From assembly GCA_012295275.1 (NCBI GenBank), contig CM022670.1, forward strand, positions 33,796,938-33,860,937: DNA of 64,000 bases, written 5' to 3'. Origin of the DNA: Chrysomallon squamiferum. Taxonomy: Eukaryota; Mollusca; Gastropoda; Neomphalida; Peltospiridae. Under the pieces are notes generated by a model. The model was not told the DNA's origin. It worked only from the letters and a program-made list of their open reading frames with translations, and did not search any database. The position numbers were made by a program, and so were the translations under genes. Shown in pieces: positions 11,729-31,835 of this stretch. Numbering within the stretch: the first letter of the stretch is position 1; each line of letters begins with the position of its first letter.

Positions 11729-14700
11729 TTAGTCAAACGAAACGGTTCTCAAGGCATCGTCATCATGTATTTCCAGTGTTGCTATTGCACCATCATTAAA
11801 TTTAAAAGAAGATCCACCATCTACAACTAAACAGGCATCCCACATTCGAGACAAAATTGACAACCTGAAAAACATAAGATGAAAGAAATGTTGGAATTAT
11901 TGATTTTATATGGAAAATGATGTTAATTTTTTTTTTTTTTTTTAAAAGATACTTTGTTTTTATATACAAATTATATTTTAATTTAATAGAATGGTTAACT
12001 TAAAGAAAGAAAACGAGGAAAAAGGCAATAAATCTCAGAATTATAAGCAAATATTTTAAAAACAGTATGGGTTTTAATGTAAATGTATTTAAATTATTAA
12101 TTATTTCTTTTAGCCAAACATACCTGTTTGCAAATCCTCGTGGCTTTGTAACTTGAAAAACTCCTGAAATTGAAAAGACCAGCCAATTTATATCACTTTC
12201 CATTTGAAAATATATGCAACAATTTGTTTTGTTTTTGTTTTATTTGTTTAATTTTTAATTTGCTATTATTTTTTATTTCTTGTAGCTAACAAATTACAAA
12301 ACAAAAAAATTAAAATATATATCATATTCTCATTTTAAGGGAAAAAGTCGTTAGTTAAGTTGTTAATCATAACAATATCTATTAAAGCCCCATCACAGAA
12401 CATTTACATTGTACATTAGGTCAGTTTGTTGTATAGAAAGTATCACAAGGATGGAATATTTCTTAATCATTCAAGTGTGTACCTGTGTTACCCTAATATC
12501 ATTTCTAATGTGACTGTACATGTTGTAACTTGCAGTAAAGTTGCAAACCTGTACCTGTGATTGTCAGTTTGCTTCTTCCAAAACCAACTGTTTAAAGGGA
12601 CAATAACAAAATTTAAAGCATACAAAACCCCTACCGTTTACAACTGGATCTCTGATAGTAAAAGCCATCCTAAGTTCTGATGCATCAAAACAAAGAGAGC
12701 TGTTGAAGTCTCTGGCTATTCTTTGAAGTAGATCTTTGTCACATGTTGGAAAACTTGTTCCTGCATGTTTGTTAGCTGGAAAATAATAAATTAATTAATT
12801 AAAAAAAAAAAAAAATTTTAAACAAACAATGCAATAGAACATGTTAATTGATCTTATGAAGATATCTCAGTTCTAGTTTTTGTGCCAGTTAATTAAAAAG
12901 GCAAATAACAGCTGTATTAGATACACTAGAAATTGTTGAAATATGAATAACATTTGATATGTGTACTGGAATAAAACGATGGTGCTACTGAAGAAGATTT
13001 CATGGCAACATTTTCTGTTGGTCCAGATATTAAAATATTATTAATATACATTTTGCTATTAATATACATAAGTAATTTAAAAAAATATATAAAAACATTT
13101 TAAGGATTATTTAAGATGCATTCACAGACATTCTCAGCAGATATGACAGACAGTGAACTGATTTTTCAGATCTTGATTTCCTCCCACTCAACTGTGGTTT
13201 GGTTACCTGTACTAAGAATGTCTTTAACTGCTTCAATATGAATTTGGTTGATATTAAAATACCATGAACTGGAACCCGTTCCAGTGCAGATGGTAATTCC
13301 AGAACTTTTCTGCTTTTCTCCTGGTGAGTCATCTACAGCAAATTCATAGTAAGAAACTCTATAATGGTAAACATTATTTTTATTACATTCAGTCTTTTAA
13401 AAAGGTATATCATTTTCATTATCATTGTTTAATTTAAGTTTAATTTTTTCAAAGGAATAAAATATTAATGAATATGACATAATATTAAATAATTATTCTT
13501 TCAAGTTTATAGTAATGAGAATAAAAGTGCATGCACTGAAGTAATTTATTAAAATGACTAATAATTAAAAATATTCCCTTGAAGACAAAGACTCTCCTAT
13601 AAAAACTTCGTTCAGAGCAAGAACTGGAAGAATTTTTGTTTTACACTGTTCTTCTGATAGATGTCCATGCTGCCTCACTTCATGCATTTCGTATTCATGA
13701 ATATGCTCAGTAAAGCGATGCTCCATGCATTCCAGCTGTTGGTCATGCAGTTCTATGGGATCATCATCAGCATGGAAACCAGACATTGTAATTCGTATTC
13801 TGTTACGCCACTTCCAGCTGAAAATCACAGCCACAGACAAAACTTCAACTATCACAAATCAAATTCAAATCAATAGATGTGTTATAAAAATAGTATTAAA
13901 GGAGTGTAAGTTTTTTTTATAAATAGGTTTACTGTGGAACAGTTACCTTTTCACTGTTATTGTTATTCTCATTATTATAAACTAAAATGAATGATTATTT
14001 AATTAATATTATTCTTAGCAATTTACAAATTATTATAATTTAACTTTAATGCCATTAACATTCAGATACATGTCAAAGTATTTACTGTTATTTCTATTTT
14101 TGAGATTTTAAAAAAAATATTAAGCTGACATAGGAACAAATACATTTCAACAACATAATTTAAAACTTCTCTTTTAGTTTTATTGACAATGATCCATTTA
14201 CAAAGGAATGGCACATCTAAATTTTCATGATATTAATATAATAAATTATTTGTTAACTACTGTACCTGAAATCACCTTGTAACAGTCTCCTTAGTGCTGC
14301 CTCAAAGTTGAGTGCTGCATATTCTTTTTTAGGTAGTAACAAACATCCTTCTGATCTGAAATAATAAATAGTGCAAATATATATATAAATATAATAATTA
14401 ATATATTTTAATTTAAATAACTTTTTTGTGCTATTCACAGATATTACTCAGCATTTTGAATGGAAGATTGTTTTTTAAAAATATTTATTTATTTTATAAA
14501 ATCAAATATTCTTTTCACTTTTCAAAAATAAATACATCTGAACATTTTTTATTTATTTCTTTAATATCTGTATCCTTAACCTATTACTTAGATGTAGTGG
14601 ATGCTTGAAGACATTTCAGATATCTTAGCTGAAAGTCATGGCTGAATATAAAAAGATCATGAATGTATTGTGAAGCCAATGTTAATATCTGGAAGTTATT

Positions 14701-15522
14701 AACAGAACAAAAATTAACACAGGCTGAGGATCTGTTATCTGAAATGATTGGGATAGAAAGTGTTTTGGATTTTGAAATAAAATGAAATAGCCTGAGTATA
14801 ACATCTGAATCTAAACAAGAAATCCATTTTTGTTCAAATGTACCATATACATAAAGTCTGTAGATTTTTGTGTACTAAATGTTTAATAATTTTATCCATG
14901 AAATAAAGTTTGTTTATATTTAACAATTTGAAAACTATAAGATATTCTTTTTGAAGAGATTTTAAAGGTTTCTGAATTTCAGAATCCTCATCCTGTAATT
15001 GACTACCTTACCTGTCAGGGTCAGTGTTTAGTCCTATAACAGGTTTGCTTTTATCCAAGATTTTGCTTGCAGCTAGCAGAAATGTTCCGTCCCCACCAGC
15101 AGTGAAAATTACATCAGCCCAATTAATAACATCACTGTTGAAATCAAATCGACTTACAACTCTCGTCTCTATATTTGAGGCCCTGAAAATAAAAATTATT
15201 TTTTGTAACAATATAAAATGGAATTCCAGCAGTTGTTATGTACTGTTAATATATGTATTTAATTAAATTAAATTAATTTTAAGAAATGCTGTTAATGAAG
15301 TCTGAAAAGATTTTAAATGTGAAATTTATGAATTTAGAAATCTAAATATTATCATAGTGAATACAGGGTCATTCAAAAGTCCCACTACACTTTTAAGTTT
15401 TATTTAAATGAAAATGGCTTTACAGATTTGAACAAAATTAGTCGTGAACTTTCTATAGACTGCTTCATAGACTTCAATGTGCATGACCTTGTTTTATAAA
15501 ATGAAATATTTTGTCTTTTTTT

Positions 15523-15553
<31 letters not shown>

Positions 15554-16212
15554 TATATATAGAGGCTTTGAATATCTTACTCAAGATTTTTCTTGATGAT
15601 TTCTAAAGCCTGGAAGTGATTTCTGTGTCGTTCTAACAGAACTTTGTAGTCTGAATGCTTTAAATCAAGCTGCAAATAAACAAATTTCACTTTGACAAAA
15701 CAATATGATGAATATCTTGGCCTATATATAATATATGATAATATTAATTTGCTATTTGAAACCATTAAATTAATTAATGAATTTATTTTTTTTTTTTATA
15801 TTTTTTTTAAATTAAAATTTTGTCCATATCCTGAATTTCTGTGACGAATCTTTATATGAATCTGGATTGGAAAATGAAATATATGCTCATCATATGACAT
15901 TAAGTTTTTGCATGTCGATTAACTCTGACTGAAAAAAAAAAAAAAATATATATATTTATCTGATTACATAATCACACATACATGTCTCTTTAATTCCTCC
16001 TCGCTTTTGGCATTGGAGAGATGCTTTTCGAATTCGTATCGAGTCATTTTCGAAAGAACCGCTGCTCGTCTTGGTTTGAAATAATTTTTTGTTCCGCCGA
16101 AATGCATTGATCTGCTGGGGTAAAACTGGACTGTTTTTGTACATACTGATATGAAGAAAACAGGATATGAAACCCTACTGCATCTAAAACATATATGTAT
16201 ACAATGGTACAT
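11729..16212 (-). CDS. NADK2: NAD kinase 2, mitochondrial, 9 exons, about 429 aa
   Basis: NADK2 phosphorylates NAD to NADP in the mitochondrial matrix. Minus-strand exons are 15982-16212, 15581-15669, 15012-15182, 14266-14355, 13578-13817, 13207-13358, 12635-12775, 12124-12163 and 11729-11864 (stop). Family landmarks are MTRYEFEKH after the targeting segment, the kinase GGDGT at about residue 136 within VIFTAGGDGTFLLAASK, VIGLNTDPDR, ALNEVFIGESLSS, CTGTGSSSWYFNI and WDACLVVDGGSSFKFNDGA. The N-terminus is basic and hydrophobic, without acidic residues in its first 40, which suits a mitochondrial presequence. The exact start is uncertain: an upstream out-of-frame ATG near 16288 precedes it. The donor of exon 5 is GG rather than GT in the best-fitting model. 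Intron 3 carries a short transposon. The length is close to the 442 aa of human NADK2. Confidence 0.93.
14719..14997. mobile_element. Second copy of the pogo/Tigger-like MITE
   Basis: This copy lies in NADK2 intron 3. The left end is CAGGCTGAGGATCTGTTATC and the right end, on the minus strand, is CAGGATGAGGATTCTGAAAT. It shares TTTAATAATTTTATCCATG and surrounding blocks with the copy in DPH5 intron 7 but has diverged and differs in length (about 279 bp). Confidence 0.65.
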
Positions 16213-16330
16213 AACCACTTCGGATTTCTTTGACCTGATCTTCGATTCCGGATATGAATAGCTTTCGGTATCGGTCGATAATCATCGTGTTATCCCGTAC
16301 TTTTTCAGCGTAAGTACATTTTATTTCCAT
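16213..16330 (-). promoter_or_regulatory. CpG-containing NADK2 upstream region
   Basis: Many CpGs occur in about 110 bp of otherwise CpG-poor DNA, with an ETS-like core (ATTCCGGAT) near 16244. On the minus strand an upstream ATG opens a short frame of about 33 codons that overlaps the NADK2 start. It is either an upstream ORF or an alternative first exon. Confidence 0.4.
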
Positions 16331-16345
16331 TTAACTTAATCATAA

Positions 16346-16346
<1 letters not shown>

Positions 16347-16387
<41 letters not shown>
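16347..16387. repeat. (TTA)n microsatellite
   Basis: An uninterrupted TTA array just upstream of the NADK2 promoter region. Confidence 0.9.
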
Positions 16388-16721
16388 TCATATTTTTAGT
16401 TACTTATATAATTTTTAATGAAACATGATACGAGTAGCTGAGTAGGCTGTACAGTGTGACACTGTGACTGAGTGTGAGTATTATTACAAATAGTGAAATA
16501 ATGAAATAATTATATTATTATATGTAATAATAAAAGTATCCTAATAAATTATCAGGTTTTTCCAGCTAATTTACTGGCCTGTATGAATAATATTTCCACT
16601 TTTAATTAATTTTTTAATTTAATCATCACCACTGGTTTCAACAGAAAATATCGCGAAGACGATCTGGGGACAGTTGATTCACTTACTAATACCTGAGCAT
16701 GAGATGCATCCACTTCTCTGA

Positions 16722-16724
<3 letters not shown>

Positions 16725-16772
<48 letters not shown>
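16725..16772. repeat. (AAT)n microsatellite
   Basis: An uninterrupted AAT array, continuing with one GAT interruption to about 16783. Confidence 0.9.
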
Positions 16773-16774
<2 letters not shown>

Positions 16775-18888
16775 TAATAATAAATTGTTTCTCAAATAAT
16801 ATTCTTTAGTGCAAAGTAAATTAGTTATGAATTAAAAATTAAACAGAAAGTATAAGAATTAAATTAATTTGTATTCAGGGATAAATGTAATGATAAAAGT
16901 ATTTCTTTATGAATAATTAACTCTGGCTTCCCACATATATTTGTAGAATTCAAACTGCATCTTTTTATGTTCTTCTTTTTTTATTTCCCATATTTAGTTG
17001 CCATAATTAATCTTTGAAACTGAAATTTTCTTCACAGTTTTGTTATTCAGATATGAAGTTTGTGAAACTAAATTATAATTAGTTTGTAAAATAATTTTCC
17101 AAAACTGTCTATTTAATGCCTGCTTTCAGATGCGAAAGTTCAAAGTGCTCTGTCTACACTATACAGATTACATATTAATAATCAGTGAAGAAGAAAACAA
17201 AGTACAGGTTATTCTAAATGTAAAAAAGAAAGGAACAGACAAATTTTTAAAAAAAGGAAAATGTTTATTCCATTCCCATTAAATGTATGCATTGTTTATA
17301 CAATTCCTTCACCGTAACAAACATAAGTAAATACAAATTGCCGTATTTTTTTTTTTTCCACACCATTAAATATTCTTTTATTTCTTTTTAAACAATGAGG
17401 TGGCAGAAAAAATAAATTGTAAAATAAAATAAAATAAATAAAAATAAAATAAAAAATAAGATTTGCAGTTAAAAGATAAACTATTAAAGAATTTTTATGG
17501 TGACATCTGAAAAAATGTTAAGATGATTAACACATGCAGTTCTTATTCACTGAACAATGTAGATGAAAAGGGTATTTAAGTCAGCAAATTTGAGTTTTTC
17601 TGGGTTTTTATATATATTATTTTATTTTTTAAATCTATTTTCCTGTTAAAAATCACCAGCTAGCAACTGTTACATTCATATATTTCTTGATAAATAAGCT
17701 GAGAAATAAATACTAATCAAAAATGTCTACTGGGTACCCTGACTTTAGAAAACAAAATTAAAAATGAATAATTTTATTTTGCAGTCTGTTTTTAAATATA
17801 ATGGTTGTAAGATCATTTCTCTGTTAGAAATGCCAGAAAATTGTAAGAAAGGAGATCAAATTTGACTAGATGCAAATATTAACAAGTTCACTATCATATG
17901 AATGCATCTTTTCGGTATGGAATGGCTAATGTTGTTAAATTACCTACTCAGGTGAATACACCTGTACACCTTTCCACGTACTCATGACACAATATTTGTA
18001 TATTATATATTTATATATAAGAATATATATACAGATCTGTCTATGCTTTAAATATTTTCATATACATACAAGTCATAATGGGCAGTTAAAAAAAAAACAT
18101 TTTTCGGTACATTTAAAAGAAAGGGCACATTCATTGACAAATTCTGTTTAAACAAATACCCAGCTGCTTAAACAATTTTATTAGCATATTTTAAAAAATA
18201 GTTAAGCAACTTTTCCAATGGTGTACCTTTAAAAATTGTAGCACCAAATGCAAAAACAAATTTATGTGTTATTTGCATGCTGTTTCTTATAATTCTATCT
18301 ACTATATACAATGTTGTTTTCAGTGTACATTACTGAAACAGCTTTCTCAAAATATTTCTGATTTTTACATGTTGTTGTAATCACAATCGAATAACATAAT
18401 TTTTGTTTATTTCAGTGATTCTGCAGAAAAAAAAAGAAAGAATAAAATGGAGATACACTATAAACAAGAATTCAGAATCAAATGTGGAATGTACTGAATA
18501 ATTAAAATATACATCAAATATGTAAAATTAGTTTTTGGCATTATGTCGTATGCAAAAATAAACTAACAAAATGAACATTTAATTTAATGAAGTAATTCAT
18601 CATGAACATGAAATATAAACAAACATTTAAGGCATTGGAGACAGTTTGTAAATTCTGCATTATTTCCAAACTGATCTGCTTTCAATGAAAAAATGTATTT
18701 ATGCATGATAATTCACATTTAAGACTGCACAAATTACTCAGGAAAAAAGACCTATTTCATTCCATCCAGATTTAACCATTTCATAAGAAGTTATATTTTC
18801 ATTTTGTGTAATTTCGATACTATGTTGTACTTAGGTCTGAAAATTCAGAGGTACAACAAAACATTCAGGTTTGCACATGGGTATGCAC

Positions 18889-18986
18889 ATGTACACACAC
18901 ATGCACACAAGTACACACAAGCAAGCACACACAAGCAAGCACACACACGCACGCACGCGCACACACACACATACACACACACACAG
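18889..18986. repeat. CA/CACG-rich microsatellite
   Basis: Interrupted CA units with CACG and CAAG variants. The histidine- and threonine-rich frame across it is a product of the repeat. Confidence 0.85.
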
Positions 18987-19063
18987 TCTCACCAACAACA
19001 TGTGACCTTGAAAAGGATTATTTTATGGCAGACTGAATTATATGTTAATATCAAATCAAGTTC

Positions 19064-19073
19064 TGGAAAAAAA

Positions 19074-19103
<30 letters not shown>
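19064..19103. repeat. (AAAT)n microsatellite
   Basis: A tetranucleotide AAAT array of about ten units. Confidence 0.85.
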
Positions 19104-19105
<2 letters not shown>

Positions 19106-20674
19106 CTAAATATAATCAGAAATAATGCTCAAAATATTCATTATATATTGTTACAGACTAAATATTTTGATGTTTGGAACAAAGAGCTGTTAAATTTGTA
19201 TAGAATAAATGTGGTTTTTTACTTCATACAAGATGAAGAAAATATACTAAGGTGTTATAAAAACTGAAGCTATGCAAAATAAATAAATAAATAAACTAAT
19301 TTTAAAAAAGTGTAACATTTAATATTTTAAAAATACTTATATAGGAAAAAGAATTCTGATGAACAAATTTGATAATGTTTTTGATGATATATTTGAGAGA
19401 CCTGACTAATCATTTCAAAGGCACATTGGAGAAGTTAAAAACATATCTGTGCAAGACATAAAATCCAACAGGAAACAACAGTGCAGTTCAAATGACTAGT
19501 AGCAATACATCAAATCAATAGAGAACATATCTAATGCATTATGTCTTAGATGAGTAAAATTATTTTACAATATTCTAATGTACTGGAATTTTTTTATTAT
19601 TATTATTATTTTTTTTAATTTTTATTGCCCCTTTATTTTATTTTTTCATCCATGGCCTAAAAATATTTAAAGAAATGCTACCTAATACAGCAGAATCAGA
19701 GACTAAGAAAATTTAGTTTAAAAAAGAGAGCATGTTTCTACTCACAAGGTAATGTTTTATGATGACAGACTGATGGATGAGATTTATTTCCACCTGTAAA
19801 AACTGAATACATTTAGGTGTCAGTCTCAAGAAAATGGTATTTACTGAATGACTGATTTGAAACAAGTGACTAGAATGAAATGGTAATCAACTGTGAATCA
19901 AATTGAACATAATTTAAAATTAATTTAATTTATATGACAGTAATTACATTCAAAAAACATTCTAATATGACTGAAGTTCAACATATAATATCTACACTTT
20001 GATCTCAGACAAAAGACAGAAAAATGATTTCAAGAATTATTTTCATACATCAAACATGATATCAATAATTCAACATGATTTTGTCATCTTAGAAAATGCA
20101 GCACCCTTCACACTCTAAAAAATATAACTATACTGATGCACCATATTCAGTTCACAGGTTTCACTAGAAAATGGTTTCTAAAAACCTACATCTACATGTT
20201 TAAAATTTTACATTTTCAATTTTTTTTACAGACATGGAAATAAGCATATATGTTCTGAACATAAAATTTTATTTACTTTTTTTTTTTTTTAAATTTTGTT
20301 TGTCTATTTAGAACTATAAATATTTTTTTTTTATTTAAAAAAATGAATGTCTTTGACAATAAATAAAATAATATAAAGACTTTGTTCCTTATAAATCAGA
20401 CATCAGCAGAAAGTTTTGAACTTCTAATGAATACAATGAAAATGTGTAACAAAGCTGTATCTATTTTAAAAACATACACTTGTCATGGAAGATGATATAG
20501 CTTTTTAGTGGTCTTTGAACAGTGGCCTATTTTATATGACAATATATTAATGAGCTCAAAAACTTCAGAATAAAGTTCAAATATAAGTCATTACTGACTT
20601 GCAGGAAAAAAAAAAAAAAAAATTATTAAAAAATGATCTATAATCAGATGTAACTGTAGGCCATATTAAATAAT

Positions 20675-20678
<4 letters not shown>

Positions 20679-20707
<29 letters not shown>
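20679..20707. repeat. Poly-A run
   Basis: About 29 consecutive A, preceded at about 20605 by a shorter run. It may be a retroposon tail or slippage. Confidence 0.8.
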
Positions 20708-20712
<5 letters not shown>

Positions 20713-22660
20713 TTTGAATGTTACCCGTACAATTTATGCCTATTTAGACTGAGAAAACTGACTGCAAAAGTCTGAATGTGCGTTAAATGAAAACTGTGGC
20801 ACAGATTTGGTGCATGTCAATCATTTTTACCTATGTAGTAAAGATTTAAGGAAATAATGGTTTTGTTAAGAGACTATACTGCTTGGCAATATAATGACCA
20901 AATAATTTCTACACAGTTTTTACTATTTTATCCTAACCTACAACAATTTCCATTCATCTGAATAAAATTCAATATTAAATATTGCATTTGATTAGTTACA
21001 GTAAGAATATAAATAAGTCTTTTTAAAAAATGTCTCATTTAATTGTAATAATCCTTTGTGAAATATAATAGCAAAACCAAACAAGAAAAGAAAATGTACA
21101 TATTCTTAAAAAAAAAAAAACAGCTTGGAGAAAAATTAAGATTTTTGACGAAGTATCAGAGATGCCATATGACTTTTAAATGATGACAAAAAAATTAATA
21201 AAATCTAACACCTACCATAATTTATTTCATTAATTATGAATATTAATCATAATAATTACATGAAAAAGATAACAGAGAAAACAAGGTTAAAAACAACTTC
21301 TGACCAAGAAATATTCCATTTACAGTTCTATTAATTTAATCAGTTTTGTCCGACACTTGCTTTAATACTGTACAACAAGCACCATTAACAACACATTTAT
21401 AACATGTTTATTATGTTGAAAAACACATAATGTCCAAAGCCAATTTGATTTTGGATTTTACTCTCATTAATGATTGTACTAAAGTGGACTATGAAAAATA
21501 TATTGGTATCTGATGCAGTATATTGGGGTTTTTTTAAGAAATACTTTTATGTGAAAGATATTTTGGTAACATTCAAAGTTTGTTATCATTTTGTAAATAA
21601 GATAAATTGCTAGTAAGATTTGTCATTTAATAAAATCTATGTTTGGCACCAGTTATGATATTAATTTTACCTATAGATACTGGCACAAGCCCAATACATT
21701 TTACGTATTTCAAAGTGAAATACATTACTAATGGTTGCCAACATTTTTAGTAAACCGGAGAATGAATAATGTCACTTTGTAATAAACAGCTATAAACAAA
21801 ATAATCATAATCAATCTGTAAGACTTTATAAGATGATGAAATGCCATGTTTGTGTTTTTTAGATTTATTATTTTGTTGTCAGTTTGCATTACAAGTATAG
21901 GTTTTAGAAACATAGATAGACTACATTTCTGAACTAGTAGACTGCTCTGAACTTTTTCTCTATCAGTTTTTAATTTTTACATAAAGTGGCTTCATTTTTA
22001 ATTTTAGAAAGTCAAATGATCTATTGTAAACACCAGGAAATGTAAACTGAGACTTAATGGAATCCGATTCCAGAGATGATAAAGTTTTAAAAAAAAGAAA
22101 TGTCTAACTTTGTCATGGCCGAGATCAAAAACTTATGTGATCAATACACTATTAGCGTAAGAAATGTCTAATGACTTCTGGTAAAAAAAGAGTATATATA
22201 AAAAGCTTCTTTTTTTCTTTAACATAACATTTAGACAAAAAACAAAAACATTCTGACGATATATACTTATGAAGATTTTTACTGTTGCAGATGGTCAACA
22301 GATTCATGATAAACAAACAAATGATATTATTGCAAAGAATATGAAAAAAAAATCAATATTTAACATTTGTAAACTGTTAAAAATCAAACTATATCATGTG
22401 CACTACACTTTATCTGTCTGAATGAAAAATTATATTCCTTGTAAAATAATATATCTTTGTGGAGTTTCTCTCAGAACATGGTTCAAAATTATTTCAAACA
22501 GCTGGTATCCAATCACAATCAACCAAATCCAATTTCTGTTGAGCTTGATCCTAATGACACAACTGCAGGTCCATTAAGCCTTTTGTCTTTGAACTGTCGA
22601 TATTCTGAGCCAGTTTCGCTGCACCAATGAACATATCACAGAATAAAACACAGCATCCAT

Positions 22661-29069
<6,409 letters not shown>

Positions 29070-29233
29070 AATTATTAAAAGGACAAAAAGTTGGTCACTC
29101 AAAATATGAAGTCATATGTTGCTTCCATCTTCTCAAGTCTTTGCCGTCGTGGCTATCCAATGCCGAGGTCAGGTTGTGTTCATTCTCTTCCGGGTCAATC
29201 AAATTTCTATATATAGCCAGTGCAACTTTTAAT

Positions 29234-29284
29234 ATCTCAGCCGATTTCGGAATCCAAAAACTAAAAATCGAAATCGGCCGAGAT
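29234..29284. promoter_or_regulatory. GC-rich hairpin upstream of SLC30A7
   Basis: ATCTCAGCCGATTTCG at 29234-29249 is the reverse complement, with one mismatch, of CGAAATCGGCCGAGAT at 29269-29284, with a 19-nt spacer. It lies about 165 bp upstream of the SLC30A7 start codon, next to TA arrays. The same 15-bp core recurs once upstream of the DUF389 gene at 53517-53531. It could be a dyad transcription-factor site or the relic of a small mobile element. Confidence 0.6.
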
Positions 29285-29285
29285 T

Positions 29286-29287
29286 TA

Positions 29288-29326
<39 letters not shown>

Positions 29327-29364
29327 AACACGTAAATAACCCCCCATGTAAATATTATAAATTG

Positions 29365-29405
<41 letters not shown>

Positions 29406-29532
29406 CCACTGCGTCGTATTTGTTTACCTTATATTTTTATAAATCATCAACTGATCAAGTTTAATGGCTCTGCATAATGATATTTGTTTCATGATATGTT
29501 CCAGAGTTGATGACAATATATATTTATATTTA

Positions 29533-29565
<33 letters not shown>
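29286..29565. repeat. Three (TA)n arrays
   Basis: TA dinucleotide arrays lie at about 29286-29312 (followed by poly-T), 29369-29402 and 29533-29565. Together with the adjoining hairpin they would be prone to form cruciforms. Confidence 0.85.
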
Positions 29566-29568
<3 letters not shown>

Positions 29569-31835
29569 ATTTTATATTTTATAAAAATGGCGGAATATAA
29601 AAATCTATCATAAAATAAACATTTTATCAGCCAGTAACCTGTTAATAGAATAATTTTGTGGCGCAATATTTATTCAAAAATGTATATCAAATGGGATAGA
29701 AAGAAAACAAACCGTGACAAGTTAAATACAGTTCGACTCTTTTTGAAATGACGCAAAAAGACTTAGGCGAGTGGTCTGGAGGTTCACCACGGCATAGACA
29801 TAAACAAGGTTATTCAGTGGATATCTTTTCTCTCGGAACAGATTTATAGTTTATATATATATATATTTTTTTTAAATAAAATCTTTGTATTAAACCCCTC
29901 CCCCTGCCAAAAAAATAAAAAAAAAAATCGTCAATGTAGTTACGGCCATGAAATACATTAGTTTCACATAAGGGACAACAGACCTACTAATAAAAATAGA
30001 TAAATAAATAAATATTGCAATGTAGTTTTAATAGAATTTTCTTATTTATTTGTTTGGTTTAACTGATTTTAAAGATTATGATAAAGGTATATCTTGAATA
30101 ACCAAAGCTTTAACAACCCCCCCCAAAAAAAACACAAAAAAACATTATAATAATAATTAAACAAACAACAACCCCCACAAAAAAAAAAAAAAAAAAAAAA
30201 AAACCCCACTAACAATAAATAATATAATATTATATTTTAAATTTTGCAAGATGTCCTATTGCACATTTCCGTCACATAATGACAAGAGATGATTAATGTA
30301 AAAGAAATTTCCCCTGGGGAGAAGTCATTCGGATTATCAAAAAACTCTAGGCGAATTTCTTTTGTTAATGTTATCGCCAGACGCAAACTAGAAAATGACA
30401 TGATAGTAAAACGTATAAAGAAAGGAACATTATGTAACATTTTAAAATTAAAAATTAAGAATTTGGCAGCAGATTAATCACGAATTATCTGTTAACTGGT
30501 AAAAATTACTCTGTTTATTTATTTATTCAGTAATTTATTATTTAACCAAGATCAGTGTATATATTCTCCAATGTTAATGAAATGGTGTAATACAGACTAT
30601 AACAAAACTTCGGTACAGGATATTTTCTACTAAAAATAAAATACAGAACAACTAATTGATTCTTTCTTTCATTCCTTGTGATTTTGTTAATTGGATAATA
30701 GGTGAGGATAATTTTTTTTTTTTTTTTTTGAATAATTTATTAGTAGAAACCATGAGCTCATTCTTTTGTAATTGTATACCTAAATGTTTATAACTGCATT
30801 TTTATTACTTAAATGATTCTTGGTCTTAAATAATAACAAAGCAAATTATAGTTTTAAGCAGGATAAATTTGGTATGATTTTGGAATGTTCAGTATAGTTT
30901 ACCCTCATGGATCAAGGATAAATATCTGCAGACTATAAACTGTCATTCAAAATCCCCTCTTCTAAATGAATATGTACATACCTGCCCTTCAATTTTTTTT
31001 AAAGTTTAAAGCTTCAAGAAGAAGGAAAGTTTTGAAACTATATTTTATTTCACAGTGAATATTATTCATCAAAATAAGATCAAATGCATGTTGAATTTAA
31101 ACTACTGAGGGAAGTTACTTTTTAGTTGCTATTAGTGTATAGCATCAGTCAAATGTGATTAACAAATTATAATTTTAAGACAAGCCTTGAAATGTTTAAA
31201 AATGATTTTGAATGAACTCAAAACATAAAATTTGAAGTCCATTTAATCTACAGAAGCATTAATCTTAATCAAGGCCCCAGCTTTGTAGTTAAATTATTAT
31301 TAATAAAATTAACATTAACATGAAAATGCAATAATCGTTGTCCAAATTGTAATTAAATTTATTTTAAAACTATATCTTACACAATATTCCTATTGCATTA
31401 TTTTCAATATTACAAATATATTCAAACAAAATATAAATAATAAAAAGTAAACAAAAGTAATAAAATTTTCAAAAATTCTTTATTGTCCTTAGTGGATTAC
31501 AGCAGTGACATAGAATGACATAGTCTGCAATGTTCACTGTCATAATGATGAACAATTCAAAATATTATTGTCATTTTCTTTAGATATGCTGTATCCTTTA
31601 ATTTGTTTAGCTTTATTCTGTTTTTCCACTGAATCAAGCCTGAATTTATACAAAGTTCATCCTTCGGCCTTGCATTTGATGGTTTACAGAAATGTTTTAC
31701 TATGCCTTGCCATTATTAACATTGTTATTCTGCTTCACTTTTAATGATTGAAGAAAATGATGGAGTGAGACATCAGATATTAACTTAATGAATCGGTATG
31801 TTCTTCTGTACATTTTTTTTTTTTTTTTTTTTTTA

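Larger units (their letters stand above)
16331..22660. other. Intergenic stretch, no gene seen
   Basis: The 6.3 kb between NADK2 and SLC30A7 shows no conserved coding exon on either strand. The left end holds TTA/AAT arrays; the middle holds a CA-rich array and an AAAT array; a long poly-A lies near 20679. Part of the right end is presumably the SLC30A7 3' UTR, with a minus-strand AATAAA near 21863 as one candidate end. Confidence 0.6.
29070..31835. other. Intergenic region between SLC30A7 and PSMG3
   Basis: The left part holds the SLC30A7 upstream region with a hairpin, an ETS-like core (CTTCCGGG) near 29187 and three TA arrays. At 30240-30475 a less AT-rich patch is open on both strands but matches no family I recognise. 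The right end includes PSMG3 3' UTR sequence. Confidence 0.6.

Noticed and set aside
15361-15480. Transposon-like end reading GGGTCATTCAAAAGTCC
   Set aside because: It resembles terminal sequences of some DNA elements, but no matching second terminus or flanking duplication was found nearby.
30237-30477. Open frames on both strands in a less AT-rich patch
   Set aside because: No family resemblance, no matching splice partners and both strands equally open; not called as a gene.
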